Under the pieces are notes generated by a model. It searched no databases. It had not been told where the DNA came from and saw only the letters and a program-made list of their open reading frames with translations. This document shows positions 26,403-38,866 of a DNA stretch of 64,000 bases, piece after piece (position 1 is the stretch's first letter; every line of letters begins with the position of its first letter). Source of the stretch: Nitrospirota bacterium (GTDB lineage: Bacteria > JACPQY01); assembly GCA_016180645.1 (NCBI GenBank), contig JACPAV010000019.1, forward strand, positions 118,481-182,480. Reading direction: 5' to 3'. The translations under genes and the position numbers were made by a program.

Positions 26403-26837
26403 GTGCTCGATCTCAACCTCCATCTCTTTCTGACGCAGTCCCTTCCGGCAGCCGTTCTCTTTCTGCTGCTCATGTTCCTCCTGCGCCGGTTGCTCTTCAC
26501 CCCCGCGCTCCACGCCTTGCACAAGCAGGACGACGCCCTTTCCACCCTTCGTCGCCAGGCGGAGGAGTCGCGACAAACCGCTCTTCGCCTTCAGGAGGAA
26601 ATGCAGGGCGCATGGAGCCGCGCGAAAGCCGAAGCCTCTCAAGCCCGCGAGAAGCGACTCATCGAGGCGGGCACCCAAGCGGAAGCTGTCATCGAAACCG
26701 CCAAGGAGCAGGTGAAAGCGATCACCGTCGAGGCCCACGATCGAGCCGAGCGCGAGTCGGCCGGCATCCGATCCTCGCTCATGCCCCAGGTGGACTCTTG
26801 GGTGGGTCGCGTCATCGAACGGCTCCTCAATCCCTAG
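26403..26837 (+). CDS. ATP synthase F0 subunit b' (AtpX type)
   Basis: Peripheral stalk subunit, 144 residues. It has a single N-terminal membrane helix (about residues 12-32) followed by a long charged helix rich in Ala, Glu and Arg. It begins with GTG at 26403. It precedes a second b-type gene, so the stalk is probably a b/b' heterodimer as in photosynthetic bacteria and many deltaproteobacteria. Confidence 0.85.
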   Translation: MLDLNLHLFLTQSLPAAVLFLLLMFLLRRLLFTPALHALHKQDDALSTLRRQAEESRQTALRLQEEMQGAWSRAKAEASQAREKRLIEAGTQAEAVIETAKEQVKAITVEAHDRAERESAGIRSSLMPQVDSWVGRVIERLLNP

Positions 26838-26842
26838 CGCCC

Positions 26843-27355
26843 ATGGAGCACGAATCCAGCTCGTTCGCCCCGTTCATCTTTCACGCGGTCAATCTCATCA
26901 TCCTCGTGGGGCTGTTTGTCTACTTCTATCTCAAGAAGGGCCGCGTCGCGGTGGCCGACGCGATCGCCAAAGCCGAGGCGGAAATGCTCCAGGCCGAGGA
27001 GGAGCTCCGCAAGGCCCGCGCGGAACTTGAGATCCACCAGAAAGAACACTCGGCCCTGCCGGCACGAACGGCGGATCTGCACAAGTCCTCCCGGGAGGCC
27101 GCTGAGCGCGAAGCCGCCCGAGTCCTCGAATCCGGCCGCGTCACCGCCGACTACCTCGTGGCCGAAGCGCGGCAGCACGGCGAATACCTTTCGCAACAGG
27201 CCGTCGACCAAGTCTTCCGAGAGGTGGCGGATGCGCTCGTCGAAGGAACCCGCAAGCGCCTCGGACCCGCGCTCACGCCGGAAGCCCAATCGCGCTTGGA
27301 CGGATTCTTCCTCCGGCAACTTCCCAAACAGGCGGGACAGGCATGGACTTTGTAG
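26843..27355 (+). CDS. atpF: ATP synthase F0 subunit b
   Basis: A 170-residue protein with a membrane helix at about residues 9-28 (FIFHAVNLIILVGLFVYFYL) and a long soluble helix. It forms the peripheral stalk with b'. ATG 26843 lies 5 nt after the b' stop. Its 3' end overlaps atpH by 13 nt. Confidence 0.9.
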   Translation: MEHESSSFAPFIFHAVNLIILVGLFVYFYLKKGRVAVADAIAKAEAEMLQAEEELRKARAELEIHQKEHSALPARTADLHKSSREAAEREAARVLESGRVTADYLVAEARQHGEYLSQQAVDQVFREVADALVEGTRKRLGPALTPEAQSRLDGFFLRQLPKQAGQAWTL

Positions 27356-27897
27356 CCGCCACCCGCTACGCGCGCGCGATTTTTCAGGCCGCAGAACGGG
27401 CGGGCCGGCTGGACCGCGTTGCGGAAGACTTCGACCGCCTTCAGGCCCATCTGGACCAGGATTCCCGCACCCAGTTCCTGCTCGTCTCTCCCATGATCCA
27501 GTCCAAGGCCAAGGAGAAGATCACCGATCTCCTCGGGGAGAAGCTCGGACTTGACTCCACCTCCGTTCGAAGTTTGAAGGTGGTGGCCGGCCACGGGCGC
27601 GCCGCGCTGCTGCCGCTCATCCTTTCCAAGTTCCGGAAAATGCGCGACCAACACGACAACCGCGTGAGGGTCGATGCGGCCTTCGCCCATGAACCCACCC
27701 CGGAGTCCGTGAAAAGTCTGTCCGCGGCGCTCGAGGGCGTTCTCAAGAAACACGTCGTTTGCGAGACCCGCGTGGATCCCGACCTTCTCGGCGGGATCCG
27801 GCTCAAGATAGAAGACACGATCATCGACGGCAGTCTGCGGTACCAACTGTCCCGTCTGCGGCAGGAGGTGGAATCGCGCCGGCTTCCCGCCGGATAG
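27343..27897 (+). CDS. atpH: ATP synthase F1 subunit delta
   Basis: A 184-residue subunit joining the peripheral stalk to the top of F1. It starts [17 protein letters not shown], a typical delta N-terminus, and ends with the conserved [29 protein letters not shown] region. Confidence 0.92.
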   Translation: MDFVAATRYARAIFQAAERAGRLDRVAEDFDRLQAHLDQDSRTQFLLVSPMIQSKAKEKITDLLGEKLGLDSTSVRSLKVVAGHGRAALLPLILSKFRKMRDQHDNRVRVDAAFAHEPTPESVKSLSAALEGVLKKHVVCETRVDPDLLGGIRLKIEDTIIDGSLRYQLSRLRQEVESRRLPAG

Positions 27898-27938
27898 CCC
27901 CACCCGCACCGCGCCTCAATACCGCTCGGAGGATTCTC

Positions 27939-29447
27939 ATGGAAATCAAAGCAACGGAGATCAGTCGGATTCTGAAGGAACAGATCGAAGGGTTCGCCCC
28001 GGAAATCGATCTGGCCGAAACGGGCACGATTCTGACCGTGGGTGACGGCATCGCCAAGATCTACGGCCTCCAGAAAGCGATGGCGGGCGAACTCCTCCAG
28101 TTCCCTCACGGGCTCATGGGACTCGTGCTCAACCTGGAAGAAGACACCGTTAGCGCCGCCGTCTTCGGTGAAGTGACCCATCTGAAGGAGAACGATCTCG
28201 TCCGCCGGACCGGTCAAATCGCCTCCGTACCCGTGGGCGATCAATTATTGGGGCGCGTGGTGGATCCGCTCGGGCAGCCGCTGGACGGAGGCCCGGCCAT
28301 CTCCACTAAGGAAATTCGGCGCATCGAGCTGAAGGCGCCGGGCATTGTTCAGCGCCAGGGGGTCAAGGAGCCGCTCCAGACGGGGATCAAAGCCATCGAC
28401 GCCATGATCCCCATTGGTCGCGGCCAGCGCGAACTGGTCATCGGCGATCGGCAGACGGGGAAGACCGCGCTTCTCGTCGACACGATCGTCAACCAGAAAA
28501 ACGAGGACGTAAAGTGCATCTACGTGGCCATCGGTCAGAAACGGTCCACCGTCGCCCAACTGGTGGACAAGCTGAAAAAGTTCGGCGCCATGTCCTACAC
28601 CACGATTGTCTCCGCGACCGCCAGTGATCCGGCGCCGCTCCAGTTCCTGTCGCCTTACTCCGGCTGCGCGATGGGAGAGTATTACCGCGATTCCGGTCGC
28701 CACGCCCTGTGCATCTACGACGACCTGTCGAAGCACGCCGTGGCATATCGCCAGTTGTCGCTTCTCGTCCGCCGGCCGCCCGGACGCGAGGCCTTCCCCG
28801 GCGATGTGTTCTATCTCCATTCACGGCTCCTCGAGCGTGCCGCAAAGCTCAGCCAGGCGAAAGGCGGAGGATCCTTGACCGCCCTCCCCGTCATCGAGAC
28901 GCAGGCCGGCGACGTCGCCGCCTACATTCCCACAAACGTCATTTCGATCACCGACGGTCAGATCTATCTGGAGCCGGACCTCTTCTATGCGGGCGTCCGC
29001 CCCGCCGTAAACGTCGGCATCTCCGTCTCCCGCGTCGGCGGTAGCGCCCAGAACAAGGCCATGCGAAAAGTGGCCGGCGGTCTCCGGCTCGAACTCGCCC
29101 AGTACCGCTCGCTCGAAGCCTTCGCTCAATTCGGCTCGGACCTCGACAAGGCCACGATGGCGACGCTGAATCGGGGGCGTCGGCTGGTGGAAATCCTGAA
29201 GCAAGGCCAATACGAACCCCTCTCGGTCGAGCGCCAGATCCTGATCCTCTATGCCGGAACCAAGGGCTTTTCCGACAACGTTCCCGTGGACCAGGTCGCG
29301 AGATACGAAAGAGAGCTCTACAGCTACGTGGAAACGAAGCATCCCGATGTGCTGCCCGAGATCAAGCAGAAGAGGGATCTGGACGAAAGCCTGAGCAAGA
29401 AACTCGACGCCGCGCTCGGCGAATTCACGAAATCCTTCCTGGCGTAG
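27939..29447 (+). CDS. atpA: ATP synthase F1 subunit alpha
   Basis: The 502-residue regulatory/catalytic-interface subunit. The P-loop GDRQTGKTA, the [10 protein letters not shown] motif and the arginine-finger region are present. CGGAGGA lies before ATG 27939; the frame open upstream lies inside atpH. Confidence 0.96.
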   Translation: MEIKATEISRILKEQIEGFAPEIDLAETGTILTVGDGIAKIYGLQKAMAGELLQFPHGLMGLVLNLEEDTVSAAVFGEVTHLKENDLVRRTGQIASVPVGDQLLGRVVDPLGQPLDGGPAISTKEIRRIELKAPGIVQRQGVKEPLQTGIKAIDAMIPIGRGQRELVIGDRQTGKTALLVDTIVNQKNEDVKCIYVAIGQKRSTVAQLVDKLKKFGAMSYTTIVSATASDPAPLQFLSPYSGCAMGEYYRDSGRHALCIYDDLSKHAVAYRQLSLLVRRPPGREAFPGDVFYLHSRLLERAAKLSQAKGGGSLTALPVIETQAGDVAAYIPTNVISITDGQIYLEPDLFYAGVRPAVNVGISVSRVGGSAQNKAMRKVAGGLRLELAQYRSLEAFAQFGSDLDKATMATLNRGRRLVEILKQGQYEPLSVERQILILYAGTKGFSDNVPVDQVARYERELYSYVETKHPDVLPEIKQKRDLDESLSKKLDAALGEFTKSFLA

Positions 29448-29456
29448 CGGAGGAAC

Positions 29457-31791
<2,335 letters not shown>

Positions 31792-31889
31792 CCCGACACG
31801 ATTCACGTTTATCCCGGTACCGGAACCTGCTCGCCACGGGCACCAACCCCGGCCCGTTCCCGGCGAATTCAGCGCGAGCAACCCCGCGG

Positions 31890-34016
31890 CTACTTGCCGG
31901 GGCGATCAGACCATTCGAGTCCGGCCCAGATGAGGCGGCCGGGAAGTGAGGTCGTATCCACTCTCCCCGGACGCGTGGCGATGTACTGAATTCCGTCATT
32001 GAAGAGATTCTTGGCTCCCACGCGGAGGCTTAGCCGGTCCGCCAGAAAAGCGCGAGCGAGGCTCACGTCGAATGTGCTGTATCCGTCTCCCAGCCCCCGC
32101 TTCGCAATCTGATTGAAGCGAAGGCCCAGCGTCGTCTTCCGGATGGGGGTCAGCCACGCTGCAACATCGTACATCCAGGGCGGAGCGATCTCGCCCTCGC
32201 TTGCGAGCCGGGAGTCCTTCACACCGGCCCAAGCACCGTTCACCGTCGCTTTGAGCCACCACAGGATCTGCTGGCTCCATTCCACCTCGGCGCCCAGGGA
32301 CCGCGCCCAGGCGCTGTTTTCGAATCCGGGAGATGTGGGCGACGGCACTCGGTAGACCATGTCCCGGATGCGGGAGTAGAAACCGGTGGCGCGGCCCACC
32401 ATGTTGGGCCGCCGGAAGACGTACGCCAACTCCCCCGTGCCCACGACTTCGAAATCGAGCGGATCGGCGGGGTTCTGTTCCGCCAACTCGAAGAAGGTCG
32501 GCGCCCGATAGCCCTCGCTGTACTGGCTTTTCAGGATATGATGTTCAGTCAGCCTCCAGACGAGGCTCAAACGGGGAGTGAGCCGCCAGTCCACATCGGA
32601 GAAATGATCGAAGCGGAGGCCGGGGGTCAGCGCCCATCGTTCACCGAGAGTGATGGAATCCTGAACGAAGAGCGATTCGACAAACCGCCTTTCATCTTTG
32701 ACGAGCACGTCCGGCGGGGGCGTGGGAACCTGATTGGCCGCCGGGTCGCCGCCGCTCCCCGGCGGTCCCGCTTCTCCACCCGCCCCGCCCTCGGCCCCCC
32801 CACCTTGCCTCCTCGGCGCGGGCGGCCCGGATCCGCCGGGGCCGGTCTCCGGTCCTCCCGCCGGCTGAGCCGTGGCCCCGCCGGCGGCTCCGGCCGCGGC
32901 CGGCAGCGGCGGCCGGCGGTGGTTCGCTTCCCCAATGAGCGCCGTGGTGTGTTCGAATCCTGCGACGAGGGCGTGTCGGTGGGACGGTTCCCACCGCGCG
33001 TCGATCCCCGCGCGGAGGAGATTTCCGGCGAAATCGTCGCCGCCGCCGGCCATCGTGTTGCGGAGGAATCCTCCGCGGACGTTGACGTGAAAATCGGACG
33101 ACACCTCCCGCGCATAGGACAGTTCAATGGAGCCGTCCGTCTCCGCCACCTCATCGGGAAGCGACTGCCCTTCGCCCCGGGCTTCCGGGGTGATGGCCTC
33201 GCGGAAAAGCTGTCCGGTGAGTGACCCTCCGCGCCAACCGAGCCCGAACACCCCCGTGGCCGCCTGCTCGTCCCCCTTGACGCCGTCCAGGAACGATGCC
33301 GACCGACCGCCGGTGCCCGACACATTGGCAAACATCCTGATCGGCTCCTCACCGCCGGAGGACCACGCCGCCCGCCCCCCGCCCACGGCCCGCCGCTCGG
33401 TCTCCCCGCGAGTGAACAGTCCGAAGTCGTCTTTTTTCGTGACAATGTTGATCAGGCCCATGAAGGCGAAATCGCCATGGACCACCGAGCCCGGCCCTCG
33501 AATGAATTCGATGCGATCGACCTGCTCGATCGGCATGCCCAGAATGAACGGATTGATCCCCGCGCTCTCGCGGCTGAGCGGCACGGAATCCACCAGGATC
33601 TTGATGTTCCCGGCGTTGAACGGAAAATAGAGCCCGCGCACGATCACCGACGGCCGGGCGAGCGAATCCCGCACCGGCTGAACCCCGGGCACCCGCGACA
33701 ACGCCTCCCAAACATTGCGCGCACCCAATCCCTTGAGCTCGCCCGCGTCCAGCACCGTCACCACGCCCGGCACGAAGTCCGCGTTCATGCGGGTTCGTGT
33801 GGCAATCTCCGTCTCCTCTTCGATGAGGCTCAGCAGCTCCTCCATCTCCGGCTGATCTTCGCCCGCGGAGGCGGGGCTTGCCGCCGGGCCCGAATCCATC
33901 TCCCCGCCGTCCATCCTCTCGGCACCCCGGTCCCGCGCCGGCTCTCCGGCGGCATGCGCCTGCTCCACGGCCACCAACAGCATCACAACGATTCCCCATG
34001 CCCATCTTCCGATCAT
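31890..34016 (-). CDS. TonB-dependent outer-membrane receptor
   Basis: A 708-residue receptor: signal peptide ending EQAHA, plug domain at about residues 70-190 (RMNADFVPGVVTVLDAGEL, IEFIRGPGSVVHGDFAFMGLINIVTKK) and a C-terminal barrel ending in a WSDRPGK tail rather than an aromatic residue. The ligand is unknown. Oddity: residues ~360-435 are a Gly/Pro/Ala-rich insertion in what should be a barrel loop. ATG 34016 has AAGGAGG 5 nt upstream and overlaps the preceding GGDEF gene (ATGA). It is last in a four-gene sensory operon, so its uptake or occupancy may be what the kinase responds to. Confidence 0.88.
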   Translation of the reverse strand: MIGRWAWGIVVMLLVAVEQAHAAGEPARDRGAERMDGGEMDSGPAASPASAGEDQPEMEELLSLIEEETEIATRTRMNADFVPGVVTVLDAGELKGLGARNVWEALSRVPGVQPVRDSLARPSVIVRGLYFPFNAGNIKILVDSVPLSRESAGINPFILGMPIEQVDRIEFIRGPGSVVHGDFAFMGLINIVTKKDDFGLFTRGETERRAVGGGRAAWSSGGEEPIRMFANVSGTGGRSASFLDGVKGDEQAATGVFGLGWRGGSLTGQLFREAITPEARGEGQSLPDEVAETDGSIELSYAREVSSDFHVNVRGGFLRNTMAGGGDDFAGNLLRAGIDARWEPSHRHALVAGFEHTTALIGEANHRRPPLPAAAGAAGGATAQPAGGPETGPGGSGPPAPRRQGGGAEGGAGGEAGPPGSGGDPAANQVPTPPPDVLVKDERRFVESLFVQDSITLGERWALTPGLRFDHFSDVDWRLTPRLSLVWRLTEHHILKSQYSEGYRAPTFFELAEQNPADPLDFEVVGTGELAYVFRRPNMVGRATGFYSRIRDMVYRVPSPTSPGFENSAWARSLGAEVEWSQQILWWLKATVNGAWAGVKDSRLASEGEIAPPWMYDVAAWLTPIRKTTLGLRFNQIAKRGLGDGYSTFDVSLARAFLADRLSLRVGAKNLFNDGIQYIATRPGRVDTTSLPGRLIWAGLEWSDRPGK

Positions 34017-34981
34017 GCGGCCTCCTTCTGTACGCCCTGCACGATGTTTTCCTTCCGCCTCGTCACTCCATCCATATGAACAAACCGGTTCCGCCCTCCG
34101 GTCTTCGCCTCGTAGAGAAGCCGGTCGGCCGCCTCGAGGGCGGCGAGGGCCGATTCTCCCGACCCGGGCATCAGGGTGACCGCCCCGCCGCTGACCGTCA
34201 CGCGGTCGGCGCACTCGGATGCCGCATGTCGGAGATCGAGCGCCGCGATGGCATCGAGAACGTGGGCCAGGAGGATTCGCGTGGACCTCGCATCCGCCGC
34301 CGGCAGAACGAGGGCGAACTCCTCGCCGCCGTATCGGGCCAGGAGGTCCCCCGGCCGCCGCGCGAAGCCGGCCACGGCCCTGACCACGGATCGCAGGCAC
34401 TCATCGCCGCGGGCATGGCCGTACGTGTCGTTGTATTTCTTGAAGTAGTCCACATCGAGGATGCCCACGGAAAAGACGGAACTCTGGCGAACGGCCCTCG
34501 ACCATTCGGATTGAAGAGCCTCGTCGAAACGCCCGCGATTGGCAACCCCCGTGAGGGGATCGATCGACGCCATCCGCTCCAGAAGGTCCCGCGTCCCCTT
34601 CAGTTCGAGGTGGGTGCGAACGCGGGCGCGGACGACGGAGGGCCGGATGGGTTTGGTGATGTAGTCCACCCCGCCGAGGTCGAAACCCAGGGTTTCATCC
34701 TCATCGCCGTCGATGGCCGTCACGAAGATGACCGGGATGTGCCGGGTCCGATCGTCGGATTTGAGCCGGCGGCACACCTCGAATCCACCGAGATCGGGCA
34801 TCACCACATCGAGCAGGATCAGATCCACGCGATTGGCTGCCGCCAGGCTCATCGCCGTTTCGCCCGACGTGGCGAAATAGAGTTCGTATTCGTGCCCGAG
34901 GGACTCGGCCAGAATCTGGATGTTGGAGGGTTGGTCGTCCACGATGAGGACCCGGCGCCTGGCCAGACAATCGAGGCTCAC
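34013..34981 (-). CDS. Response regulator with diguanylate cyclase output (REC-GGDEF)
   Basis: 322 residues: a receiver (residues ~8-128; phospho-Asp in LILLDVVMPD, Lys in YITKPI) and a GGDEF domain (~165-305) with an intact active motif RYGGEEF. The RPGD motif five residues before GG is an inhibitory I-site, so it should make c-di-GMP and be product-inhibited. It starts with GTG, overlapping the hybrid kinase stop (GTGA). The kinase upstream is the likely phosphodonor. Confidence 0.92.
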   Translation of the reverse strand: MSLDCLARRRVLIVDDQPSNIQILAESLGHEYELYFATSGETAMSLAAANRVDLILLDVVMPDLGGFEVCRRLKSDDRTRHIPVIFVTAIDGDEDETLGFDLGGVDYITKPIRPSVVRARVRTHLELKGTRDLLERMASIDPLTGVANRGRFDEALQSEWSRAVRQSSVFSVGILDVDYFKKYNDTYGHARGDECLRSVVRAVAGFARRPGDLLARYGGEEFALVLPAADARSTRILLAHVLDAIAALDLRHAASECADRVTVSGGAVTLMPGSGESALAALEAADRLLYEAKTGGRNRFVHMDGVTRRKENIVQGVQKEAA

Positions 34982-37900
34982 GTCGCGCCCTCCGGCGTGA
35001 GGCCCAGCTCGCTTATGAGCGCTTCCAGATGGGCGGAGGCGGACTGAAAGTCAAGCCTGTCGATGGCCGCTCCCAGCCGGACCAGACTTTCGCTCGTGGT
35101 CCCTCCGAGCTCCCGCTGAATCTCCGCAAACTGTTCCAAAGCGCCGAGATGGTTTCTCCGGAGATGCTCCTTCATGAGGTCGATCAGGGGAAGGATCCGG
35201 ACGGTTCCGCCGTTCGAGCCGTTGGGACCGGGCGGGCGGGACGGCGCCTCGGGAATCCGCTTGATGACGGCCGCGGACGATTCGACCTCGGCCAGGGCCG
35301 ATTCCAAGCCGTCCAACGAGACCTCCCCCGAGGCGGGGTCTCGCAAGTGCCGTTCCGCTTCGGCGGCGGCCGCCGCCACGCGGTGGGCTCCGAGCGTCGC
35401 CGCCGAGCCTTTGAGCGTGTGCAGGAGGGCCATGGCACCCGCACGATCGCCCGACCCCAGCAGGCCCAGAAGTCGATCCACCGCCTTCCGGTTCTCGAGA
35501 ACGAATTCCGGAATCAGCCGCCGGTAAAGCGAGACGTTACCGCTCACCCTTCGCAAGCCGTCCTCCATTTTGAGGCCGGGGAGCTCCGGTGGGAGCGGCC
35601 CCGTGGAGAGGGGCGCCGGCGTGGACGTCCCGCCCGCGCGCACTTTCAGCCAGCGGGCCATGACTCCCACAAGGTTCTTTTCATCGATCGGTTTTGGGAG
35701 ATAGTCGCTCATCCCCGCCTTGAGGAACCGCTCGCGGTCGCCCATCATCGCGTGGGCCGTAAGGGCGATCACCGGGAGAGCCTCCAGCCGCGGCTGGAGG
35801 CGCATCCGACGCACGGTTTCCAAGCCGTCCATCTCCGGCATTTGAACATCCATCATCACGGCGTCGAACCGTCCTTTTTCGAGAGCGTCCAGCGCCTCGA
35901 AACCGTTGCGCGCCTCGGCCACCTCCAGGCCAAGCCCGCCCAGCATCTCCCGAGCGACTTCACGATTGATGGCATTGTCCTCCACGAGGAGAACCGATTG
36001 GCCGGGTACGAACTGAATCGTGGAAGGGGCGGGCGCCGCCGGCATGGCCTCGTCCGTCGGATGGAGAACTTTCATGATGGCGTCGTGCATGGAGGACGGA
36101 CTGATCGGTTTGTGGAGCACCACCTCGATGCCCGCCTGCCGCGCGAGGCGTTCCGCTTCGTCCCGATCGTAGGCGGTGACCAGGATCACGGGCAGCCGGG
36201 TCGGCGCCGTCAATCGGGCCAATTCGCGCGCGGTCTCGGTTCCGTCCAAGTCCGGCATTCGCCAATCGAGAACCGCCACGCGGAAGGGCGCTCCCTGCTG
36301 GAGGGCGCGTTTCGTCTCTTCCACAGCCTCGGGACCCGACGACACGATGGTGGCCCGGCACAAGAGGGAGCGAAGCATTTCGCCCATGACCGCGCGCGCG
36401 TTCGCATTGTCGTCGGCCACCAGAACGGGCAGGTTCCGGAACTCATCCGCCAGACGGCGGGGACCCACGGGGCCGCGGGGGAGGTCGAACGTCGCCGTGA
36501 AACTGAAGGTGCTCCCCTTCCCCGGCTCGCTCTCGACGTGCATCTCGCCTCCCATCATGGAGACGAGGCGGCGACTGATGGCCAGCCCGAGGCCGAGGCC
36601 GCCGAACCGGCGCGTCATGGACGTATCGGCCTGCGTGAACGGCTCGAACATGGCCTTCAGGAGCTCGGGGGCGATGCCGGGTCCCGTATCGCGGACGGAG
36701 AATTTCAGGATGGCATGATCACGGCGCAGTTCACCGCAATCGACCTTGACCACGATCTCCCCCTGCTCGGTGAACTTCAGGGCATTGCCCATCAGATTGA
36801 GGAGAACCTGTTTGAGCCGCACGGAATCGCCCCGGAGGCGGCGCGGGACGTCGGGGGCGGTGGAAAACAAGATCTCGAGATTCTTGTCTGCCGCCTTCAA
36901 TCCGATGACATCCGCCAACTCGGAAAGCAGGTCGTCGAAATCGAAATCGATCCGCTGGATTTCCAGGCGCGAGGCCTCGATCCGGGACAGGTCGAGGATG
37001 TCTTCGACCAATTCGATCAGCAGGTGGGCCGACGCCTGGGCCTTGGCCAGGTAGCCGCGCACCTTCGGCTGCGCCTCGCCGGCGCGCAGGGCAAGCGACG
37101 TGAAACCGACCACCCCGTTCAACGGCGTGCGGAGCTCGTGGCTCATGTTGGCCAGGAAAAGGCTCTTGGCGCGGTTGGCCGATTCCGCCTCATCCTTCGC
37201 GTGGCGCAGCTCCTCCTGCACGTGGCGCTGCGCGGTGACGTCGCGGGCGATGCCGTCGTATCCCGTCACTCTCTTGAGCTCGTTCCGGAGGGTCACTTCG
37301 GAGAATTCGATGTGATGCGGATGACCCCCTTCGTCGGCAAGGTCGACCTCGAAGGTGCGCTCCGGTGAGGAGGAGCCGTCCGCCGGAGCGACCGGCTTGC
37401 TCAGCAGCTCCCGATGGCGCGCGATGAAGTCATCGGGCGAAAATCCAAGGACACCGCGGACCGACTCGCTCGCGGACGTGAGGCGGCCCTTTTCGTCTTT
37501 GGTGTAGACAAACGTATTGCTCAGGCTGTTGACAAGGCGGTTGTACCGCTTCTCCTGCTGCCACAGTTCGCGTTCGGCCCGTTCCCGCTGTGCGCGCTGC
37601 CGGTCCAGCCGGCGGAAGGAAAGGAGGGAGAGGGTCGAGACCAGGAGGAGCAGCGCCAAGCCGCCTATCGAAACGCCCCACATGCTTCGGCGGACGTCCT
37701 GGGAAAGTCTCCGGTACGGCCGATCGTCAACCTGGACGTACGCCACTCCCAGGAGCTCGCTGCTGCCGGGGTTGTAGAGCGCGACCTCGACTCGAAATCC
37801 CGAGCCGCCGAGCGCCCCTCGGCGCAGGTCCAGGGTGCCCTCCACGGCCTTGACCACCTCATAATCCACCTGGAGTTCGACGCTCAGAAAAAAGGGCGTA

Positions 37901-38193
37901 TCGGTCTTCGAGTCGCGAAGGAGGAGGAGCTCGTCCAGCATCCCCACGAGATTGCGCACGCGCGCCTCGCCCTCGCCGCTGAGAAGCGAGGAGGCGATCG
38001 CGTTCGCCTGGGAGCGGGCGAGGACCTCGGCCTGCATCGCGGCCTCCCGCTTCAGCCTCGGTTGCAGGATCCCCTTCCAGGAAATGAGCATGACCCCGAG
38101 TAGAAGGAGCGCCAGCACGACGAACGCTCCCGAAAGAAGCACGTACGCCCCGCGCTCGTTCGTGGCCCATTCGCGTCCGGCGGGAGAAGTCAT
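34978..38193 (-). CDS. Hybrid histidine kinase (TM-periplasmic-TM-PAS-HisKA-HATPase-REC-REC-HPt)
   Basis: 1071 residues. Membrane helices at ~16-40 and ~172-192 flank a ~130-residue periplasmic sensor. A PAS domain follows (~213-325), then the HisKA with His352 in [12 protein letters not shown], an ATPase domain (DTGPGIAPELL, FGGLGLGLAISRRLV), two receivers (phospho-Asp in VAVLDWRMPDLDG and VMMDVQMPEMDG) and an HPt domain (LLHTLKGSAATLGA). This is a complete internal phosphorelay. It is joined to the YfiR-like gene upstream and the REC-GGDEF gene downstream by 4-nt overlaps. Confidence 0.93.
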   Translation of the reverse strand: MTSPAGREWATNERGAYVLLSGAFVVLALLLLGVMLISWKGILQPRLKREAAMQAEVLARSQANAIASSLLSGEGEARVRNLVGMLDELLLLRDSKTDTPFFLSVELQVDYEVVKAVEGTLDLRRGALGGSGFRVEVALYNPGSSELLGVAYVQVDDRPYRRLSQDVRRSMWGVSIGGLALLLLVSTLSLLSFRRLDRQRAQRERAERELWQQEKRYNRLVNSLSNTFVYTKDEKGRLTSASESVRGVLGFSPDDFIARHRELLSKPVAPADGSSSPERTFEVDLADEGGHPHHIEFSEVTLRNELKRVTGYDGIARDVTAQRHVQEELRHAKDEAESANRAKSLFLANMSHELRTPLNGVVGFTSLALRAGEAQPKVRGYLAKAQASAHLLIELVEDILDLSRIEASRLEIQRIDFDFDDLLSELADVIGLKAADKNLEILFSTAPDVPRRLRGDSVRLKQVLLNLMGNALKFTEQGEIVVKVDCGELRRDHAILKFSVRDTGPGIAPELLKAMFEPFTQADTSMTRRFGGLGLGLAISRRLVSMMGGEMHVESEPGKGSTFSFTATFDLPRGPVGPRRLADEFRNLPVLVADDNANARAVMGEMLRSLLCRATIVSSGPEAVEETKRALQQGAPFRVAVLDWRMPDLDGTETARELARLTAPTRLPVILVTAYDRDEAERLARQAGIEVVLHKPISPSSMHDAIMKVLHPTDEAMPAAPAPSTIQFVPGQSVLLVEDNAINREVAREMLGGLGLEVAEARNGFEALDALEKGRFDAVMMDVQMPEMDGLETVRRMRLQPRLEALPVIALTAHAMMGDRERFLKAGMSDYLPKPIDEKNLVGVMARWLKVRAGGTSTPAPLSTGPLPPELPGLKMEDGLRRVSGNVSLYRRLIPEFVLENRKAVDRLLGLLGSGDRAGAMALLHTLKGSAATLGAHRVAAAAAEAERHLRDPASGEVSLDGLESALAEVESSAAVIKRIPEAPSRPPGPNGSNGGTVRILPLIDLMKEHLRRNHLGALEQFAEIQRELGGTTSESLVRLGAAIDRLDFQSASAHLEALISELGLTPEGAT

Positions 38194-38801
38194 GGATAGG
38201 CCTTCGTGACTTTCATGAAAAACGGCTTGAGCGAGATACGTGAGGCTTCGAGAGTCCGCGTGTTGATGTAGGGCCGGACCTGCGCCTCCACGGACACCCC
38301 GCCGAGCACGCCGCTCTCCACGTCACCCTCGAACGGGGAGTAGACGATGAGGCCGTTCCGGATCCCATATTGGATGACGGACCTCAGCCTTGCGGGATCC
38401 AATGCCTCCGCGATGAAGATCCCCACTGGGGCCCTCCCTTCGTAGGCATTGAACGCGGAATCGGAATGGATTTCCGCCAGGACCGGCAACCCTCGGATCG
38501 CTTCGCCGCCGGATGGGCCGCCAACGTTCAGGCCATCCGCCAACTCGCGCGCCCGGCTCTTTTCACGTTGATAGAAGAAGACGATCAGGAGCCGGCCGTC
38601 GTCCGCAACCTTGTGCTCCAGTCCGACGTCCGCCGCCACAAGCGCCCGAAAGAGCCGTAGGCCGGCGCGAATGCGTGTTTCATCGCTCCCGGCCGCTGCG
38701 CTCCGGCCGAGATCCACCGCGGCCATCAAGCCGAACGCCGCCGCCACGCGGGCCGTGCGACTCAGAATGCCGGAGCTACCGTGCGGAACATGACGCTCCA
38801 C
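38190..38801 (-). CDS. Periplasmic YfiR/DUF4154-like protein
   Basis: 203 residues with a signal peptide (hydrophobic stretch before GRSAAAG). The C-terminal pattern GVSVEAQVRPYINTRTLE and the mid part GLPVLAEIHSDSAFNAYEGRAPVGIFIAEAL recall DUF4154/YfiR proteins, which control membrane signalling partners from the periplasm; this is a weak, by-eye match. GTG 38801 was chosen because GGGGAGG lies 6 nt upstream; a TTG at 38822 starts the longer frame. It opens the operon and overlaps the kinase (ATGA), so it probably modulates the kinase sensor loop. Confidence 0.7.
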   Translation of the reverse strand: MERHVPHGSSGILSRTARVAAAFGLMAAVDLGRSAAAGSDETRIRAGLRLFRALVAADVGLEHKVADDGRLLIVFFYQREKSRARELADGLNVGGPSGGEAIRGLPVLAEIHSDSAFNAYEGRAPVGIFIAEALDPARLRSVIQYGIRNGLIVYSPFEGDVESGVLGGVSVEAQVRPYINTRTLEASRISLKPFFMKVTKAYP

Positions 38802-38866
38802 GGACAACCTCCCCAGGTCCAATGGCCACCATTCAACTCGCTTTCTCCGCCTTCATCGCAACGTGC

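Noticed and set aside
35029-37368. A 779-codon + strand frame opposite the hybrid kinase
   Set aside because: Antisense shadow of a well-supported kinase gene with all motifs in the other frame; no ribosome site or domain is seen.
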